Shown piece by piece: positions 61,466 through 64,000 of a stretch of DNA of 64,000 bases (its first letter is position 1; each line of letters starts with the position of its first letter). The position numbers and the translations under genes were made by a program. The stretch covers positions 60,189 through 124,188 of the forward strand of contig NZ_JBHFEI010000013.1 of the NCBI RefSeq assembly GCF_041928815.1, in the 5' to 3' direction. The notes beneath the pieces were generated by a model. That model had not been told where the DNA came from. It saw only the letters and a list, made by a program, of their open reading frames with translations, and ran no database searches. The stretch is from JBHFEI01 sp041928815 (lineage in GTDB: Bacteria; Pseudomonadota; Alphaproteobacteria; Rhizobiales; Rhizobiaceae).

Positions 61466-61792
61466 AGCAAGCCGACCGATGAGGGGCTCGTGCTCGAACA
61501 TTGTCAACCAACCGTCGATGGACTGCTTCGAAACCTGTAGCCTGTGCGGTTCGGAGGAGGACGATCTGCTTCGCTGCCGGCGTCGTTGAGACCAGACGAG
61601 CGGTTTCGTGCCTGGCTGAAGCTTAGAATTGCGCCGGAGAATCTCGGCGATCGAGCGCTAGTTCCTCATTGTTGGTCGCAGGAGCAACAGACTGGGGTTC
61701 GTCGGGCATCTAATCCATTCAAGAGCAATATCCTAGCTTTCAACCGAACCGCTCCTCGGGGAGCGCAAACGTTGAGGTAGACAGGATATCTA
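61466..61792. other. Gene-free stretch before second reductase
   Basis: The 327 bases have no convincing gene. CAACAGACTG (61685–61694) resembles the motif before the other reductase. A short hairpin CGCTCC-TCG-GGGAGCG lies near 61750, close to the reductase start. Nothing else is seen. Confidence 0.4.
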
Positions 61793-62491
61793 ATGAAAAT
61801 CGGAATCTTAAACGCCGGCAATCTCGGCAGTCGTCTGGCGCGAGCTTGGGCGGCCGCAGGCCATGAACTCGTGATTGCGAAGGACGGTGAGGACCGGAAG
61901 CTCGCACCATTACTTGCAGAGCTGGGCGGCAAGGCCCGACTCGGGACGATCCGCGAGGCAGCTGAGTTCGGCGACGCTGTTCTATTCTCCGTTTATTGGC
62001 CGCGGGTCGAAGCAATCGTGGCCGAGGTCAGCGACGCGCTCGACGGCAAGGTCGTTATCGAGACCATGAACCCGCTCGGCGTCACCGCGGATTTCGTACA
62101 CTTCCACGATCTGGAATTTATGCGCGACAGCTCGACCGCGGAAGATTTGCAGCGGCGGTTGCCAGAGGCACGCGTCGTCAAGGCATTCAACCTCATTGCG
62201 GCTCCGGCGCTCGAAGCGGCAGCTTGGTCGGCGTCGCCTGTGCAGCCCAACGTCTTCTACGCAACCGACGATAAGGCCGCTGGCGACGTAACGCGGGGCC
62301 TTATTGCTGATGCTGGATTCAAGCCCGTCAACGCCGGCGATCTCAAGGGTGCCCGGCAACTCGAACAGGTCGGCGTCTTCCTGCACCACATCGCGGACAA
62401 CGAGTTTGGCGGCGACGCCGACCTCATCCGCCTGGCTCTCACGGTCGCAGAGGCCAATCCCGGTCCGATCGTGCGCGAGCGCGTCGCCTGA
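61793..62491 (+). CDS. NADP-binding F420-oxidoreductase-like protein
   Basis: A 232-aa Rossmann protein. MKIGILNAGNLGSRLARAWAAAGH (GxGxxG-like, Asn-Ala-Gly variant) starts it; VLFSVYWPRVEAIV, VVIETMNPLG and RVVKAFNLIAAPALE match the NADPH-dependent F420 reductase-like family. It is the second of three such paralogues. It is followed at 63 bases by an SDR gene with a strong Shine-Dalgarno. Confidence 0.88.
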   Translation: MKIGILNAGNLGSRLARAWAAAGHELVIAKDGEDRKLAPLLAELGGKARLGTIREAAEFGDAVLFSVYWPRVEAIVAEVSDALDGKVVIETMNPLGVTADFVHFHDLEFMRDSSTAEDLQRRLPEARVVKAFNLIAAPALEAAAWSASPVQPNVFYATDDKAAGDVTRGLIADAGFKPVNAGDLKGARQLEQVGVFLHHIADNEFGGDADLIRLALTVAEANPGPIVRERVA

Positions 62492-62554
62492 GCCGTCGCA
62501 GGCTTCGCCACCTCATCCTTGAACCACACATTCCACATATCGAAGGAGAACTAT

Positions 62555-63322
62555 ATGTCGCACGTCCTCAAAGGGAAAACTGCCCTCGTCACCGGCGGAT
62601 CACGCGGTATCGGTCGGGCGATTGCCGAGCGGCTCGCCGCCGATGGCGCGACGGTCGCGGTCACCTACAATGCGAGCAGCGCGGGCGCCGACGAAACGGT
62701 CGCGGCAATTGAGAAGGCGGGCGGCACCGCCTTCGCGTTACACGCGGACCTCGCGGACGCTGGTTCGATTCCCGGATTGTATGAGGAACTCGACCGCGAA
62801 CTGACGGAGCGAAACGGCAGCAAGACGCTCGACATTCTTGTCAATAATGCGGGGAATTCGGGGTGGGGCGGTCTGTCCGACGCCACGCCAGAGGCCTGGG
62901 ACACCATGGTTGCCGTCCACGCCCGGGCGCCGTTCTTCATGGTCCAGTCGGCGCTCAGCCGACTCTCTGATGGCGGGCGGGTCATCAACATCTCATCGGG
63001 GCTCTCCACACGCCCGCAACCGATGGTGCCGATCTATTCGATGGCCAAAGCCGCGATCAACAATCTTACCCATTCGCTCGCGATGGAGCTTGGTCCCCGC
63101 GGCATCACGGTGAACGCCGTGGCCCCCGGTTGGACGCGGACGGACATGAATGCCGCTGTGCGAGAGGATGCCAACACCGTGAAGGCGATAGAGGGCGACA
63201 CCGCATTCGGCCGCTTCGGCGAAGCCTCCGAGATCGCCTCAGTCGTTGCCTTTCTCGCATCGGACGAAGGCCGGTGGGTGACCGGCCAGGTGGTCGAGGC
63301 GAGCGGCGGCTACAGGCTCTGA
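62555..63322 (+). CDS. SDR-family oxidoreductase
   Basis: A 255-aa classical SDR: TALVTGGSRGIGRAIAERLA, NNAGNSGWGG, ISSGLSTRPQPMVPIYSMAKAA with catalytic Ser, Tyr and Lys, and GQVVEASGGYRL at the end. AAGGAG precedes ATG 62555. Its cofactor loop (TYNASSAGADETVAA) suggests NADP. Substrate unknown; context is the redox cluster. Confidence 0.93.
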   Translation: MSHVLKGKTALVTGGSRGIGRAIAERLAADGATVAVTYNASSAGADETVAAIEKAGGTAFALHADLADAGSIPGLYEELDRELTERNGSKTLDILVNNAGNSGWGGLSDATPEAWDTMVAVHARAPFFMVQSALSRLSDGGRVINISSGLSTRPQPMVPIYSMAKAAINNLTHSLAMELGPRGITVNAVAPGWTRTDMNAAVREDANTVKAIEGDTAFGRFGEASEIASVVAFLASDEGRWVTGQVVEASGGYRL

Positions 63323-63443
63323 CCACGTCAGAGCACCATCTTCGAAACTTTCCCGGCGCCGAGGCTCCCGAGGGTCGGCGCCGGCCAAGATCCGCGGCCG
63401 CACAGGCATCGTTCGAACCGTCCCATAATTTAGGAGAGCGCTC

Positions 63444-63800
63444 ATGAAGATCGGAATCATAGGATCAGGTGAAATCGGCGGCTCGTTGGCCCGCCGGCTC
63501 GCGAAACTTGGCCATCAAGTATCAATCGCCAACTCGCGCGGGCCTGAATCGCTTGCAGATCTCGCCGCCGAGACCGGGGTCAAGGCGGTGACCGTCCATG
63601 AAGCGGCGCGAAGCGGCGAAGTCGTCTTCGTCGCGATCCCGGCGTTCAGGATCGCCGATCTGCCGAAGGATCTCTTCAACGGTGTGGATGCCGATGTCGC
63701 CGTTGTCGAGACGGGGAATTATTACCCCCAAGAGCGGGATGGGCGGATCGATCCGATCGAAGAGGGGAAAGCTGAAAGTCGCTGGGTGGCAGATCAGCTA
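63444..63800 (+). pseudogene. NADP-binding F420-oxidoreductase-like gene, cut by an IS element
   Basis: The first 119 codons of a third reductase paralogue: MKIGIIGSGEIGGSLARRLAKLGH, SIANSRGPESLADLAAETG, VVETGNYYPQERDGRIDPI, ESRWVADQLG. After LG the family sequence stops and IS sequence begins at 63801; the frame runs on into the IS for about 15 codons before a stop. The remainder would lie beyond the IS, outside the window. AGGAGAG precedes ATG 63444. Confidence 0.85.
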
Positions 63801-63847
63801 GGCAGTGTCCCCATAAACGTTGTTCATCTTATTGACGGTGTATGATT

Positions 63848-63869
63848 CAATCTCCTTGAAAGGAGATTG
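63848..63869 (+). promoter_or_regulatory. Hairpin that buries the transposase ribosome-binding site
   Basis: CAATCTCCTT (63848–63857) and AAGGAGATTG (63860–63869) pair perfectly; the AAGGAG in the right arm is the transposase Shine-Dalgarno. Transcripts read in from outside would fold it away, limiting transposase synthesis. This form of control is known for other IS elements. Confidence 0.65.
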
Positions 63870-63871
63870 CC

Positions 63872-64000
63872 ATGCGCCGTCACGAATTGAGCGACGAAGA
63901 ATGGGCTGTCATTGCACCTTTTTTGCCGAACAAGAGCGGCGGGGTTGAACGTGTCGACGACCGCCGGGTGATCAACGGCATCCTGTGGCGTTTCAGAACG
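63872..64000 (+). CDS. IS5-family transposase, N-terminal part
   Basis: The first 43 codons are present, beginning MRRHELSDEEWAVIAPFLP and including VDDRRVINGILWRFRT, the usual N-terminal DUF4096 domain of IS5-group transposases. The gene leaves the window at 64000. AAGGAG lies 4 bases before the ATG, inside a hairpin. Confidence 0.9.
   Translation, partial: MRRHELSDEEWAVIAPFLPNKSGGVERVDDRRVINGILWRFRT

Larger units (their letters stand above)
63801..64000 (+). mobile_element. IS5-type insertion sequence, left end
   Basis: The element starts at about 63801 with GGCAGTGTCCCCATAAA, of the form seen at IS5-group ends, following CTA as the likely target duplicate. It contains the start of a transposase gene. 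Only 200 bases are in the window. Confidence 0.78.

Overview
The window looks like chromosome of a high-GC alphaproteobacterium of the Hyphomicrobiales (Rhizobiales), most likely Rhizobiaceae-like. The reasons are the gene string pmtA–pyrF–DUF1330–NDUFA9-type epimerase–uppP–GST–queG–SDR–rlpA, the PmtA-type phospholipid N-methyltransferase, an Irr-like (ICE) iron box, and palindromic intergenic repeats of rhizobial type. Species cannot be fixed from the sequence alone. No rRNA or CRISPR array is seen; one tRNA (Leu-CAA) is present.

Layout. 1–3114 (minus): an RND efflux permease cut by the window edge, its adaptor lipoprotein, and a charged protein of unknown function. 3419–5239 (plus): a NAMPT-type nicotinamide phosphoribosyltransferase and a small unknown protein. 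5253–10304: a response regulator divergent from a large hybrid sensor kinase, which overlaps a second response regulator. 10345–13919 (minus): 1-Cys peroxiredoxin, PepSY membrane protein, Crp/Fnr regulator and a small exported Cys protein. 14005–24199: kup, LysE-type exporter, HAD phosphatase, prfC, dut, gshB, yraN, rsmI, dnaN, pmtA. 24280–32934: pyrF through rsmB, including uppP, queG and rlpA. 33700–38792 is an iron-linked operon (imelysin, di-haem oxidoreductase, second imelysin, DUF1513 Tat protein) preceded by an Irr-like box. TspO, a thioesterase and MTA/SAH nucleosidase follow.

40524–52504 is the most interesting metabolic locus. A SorC-type regulator faces a long minus-strand gene set: sugar-binding protein, ABC ATPase, permease, TPP-dependent E1 alpha and beta, an AcoC-like E2 with two lipoyl domains and an alpha/beta-hydrolase, an AhpD-like protein, an FGGY kinase and two SDR dehydrogenases. 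A 14-bp perfect inverted repeat lies between regulator and operon. The combination suggests uptake and oxidation of an unknown sugar or polyol, ending in acyloin-type thiolytic cleavage.

guaA (52600–54177) is followed by a P4-type tyrosine integrase with repeat sites and an AlpA-like gene, then tRNA-Leu. guaA 3' ends are known insertion sites for integrative elements. From about 56.5 kb onward the DNA has an accessory character: two paralogous LysR regulators (one broken by an amber codon), three NADP-binding F420-reductase-like proteins, two NTF2-like proteins, a DUF427 protein and an SDR. It ends in an IS5-type element that interrupts the third reductase. A short motif (CAGACTGTTG-like) recurs in front of several of these genes.
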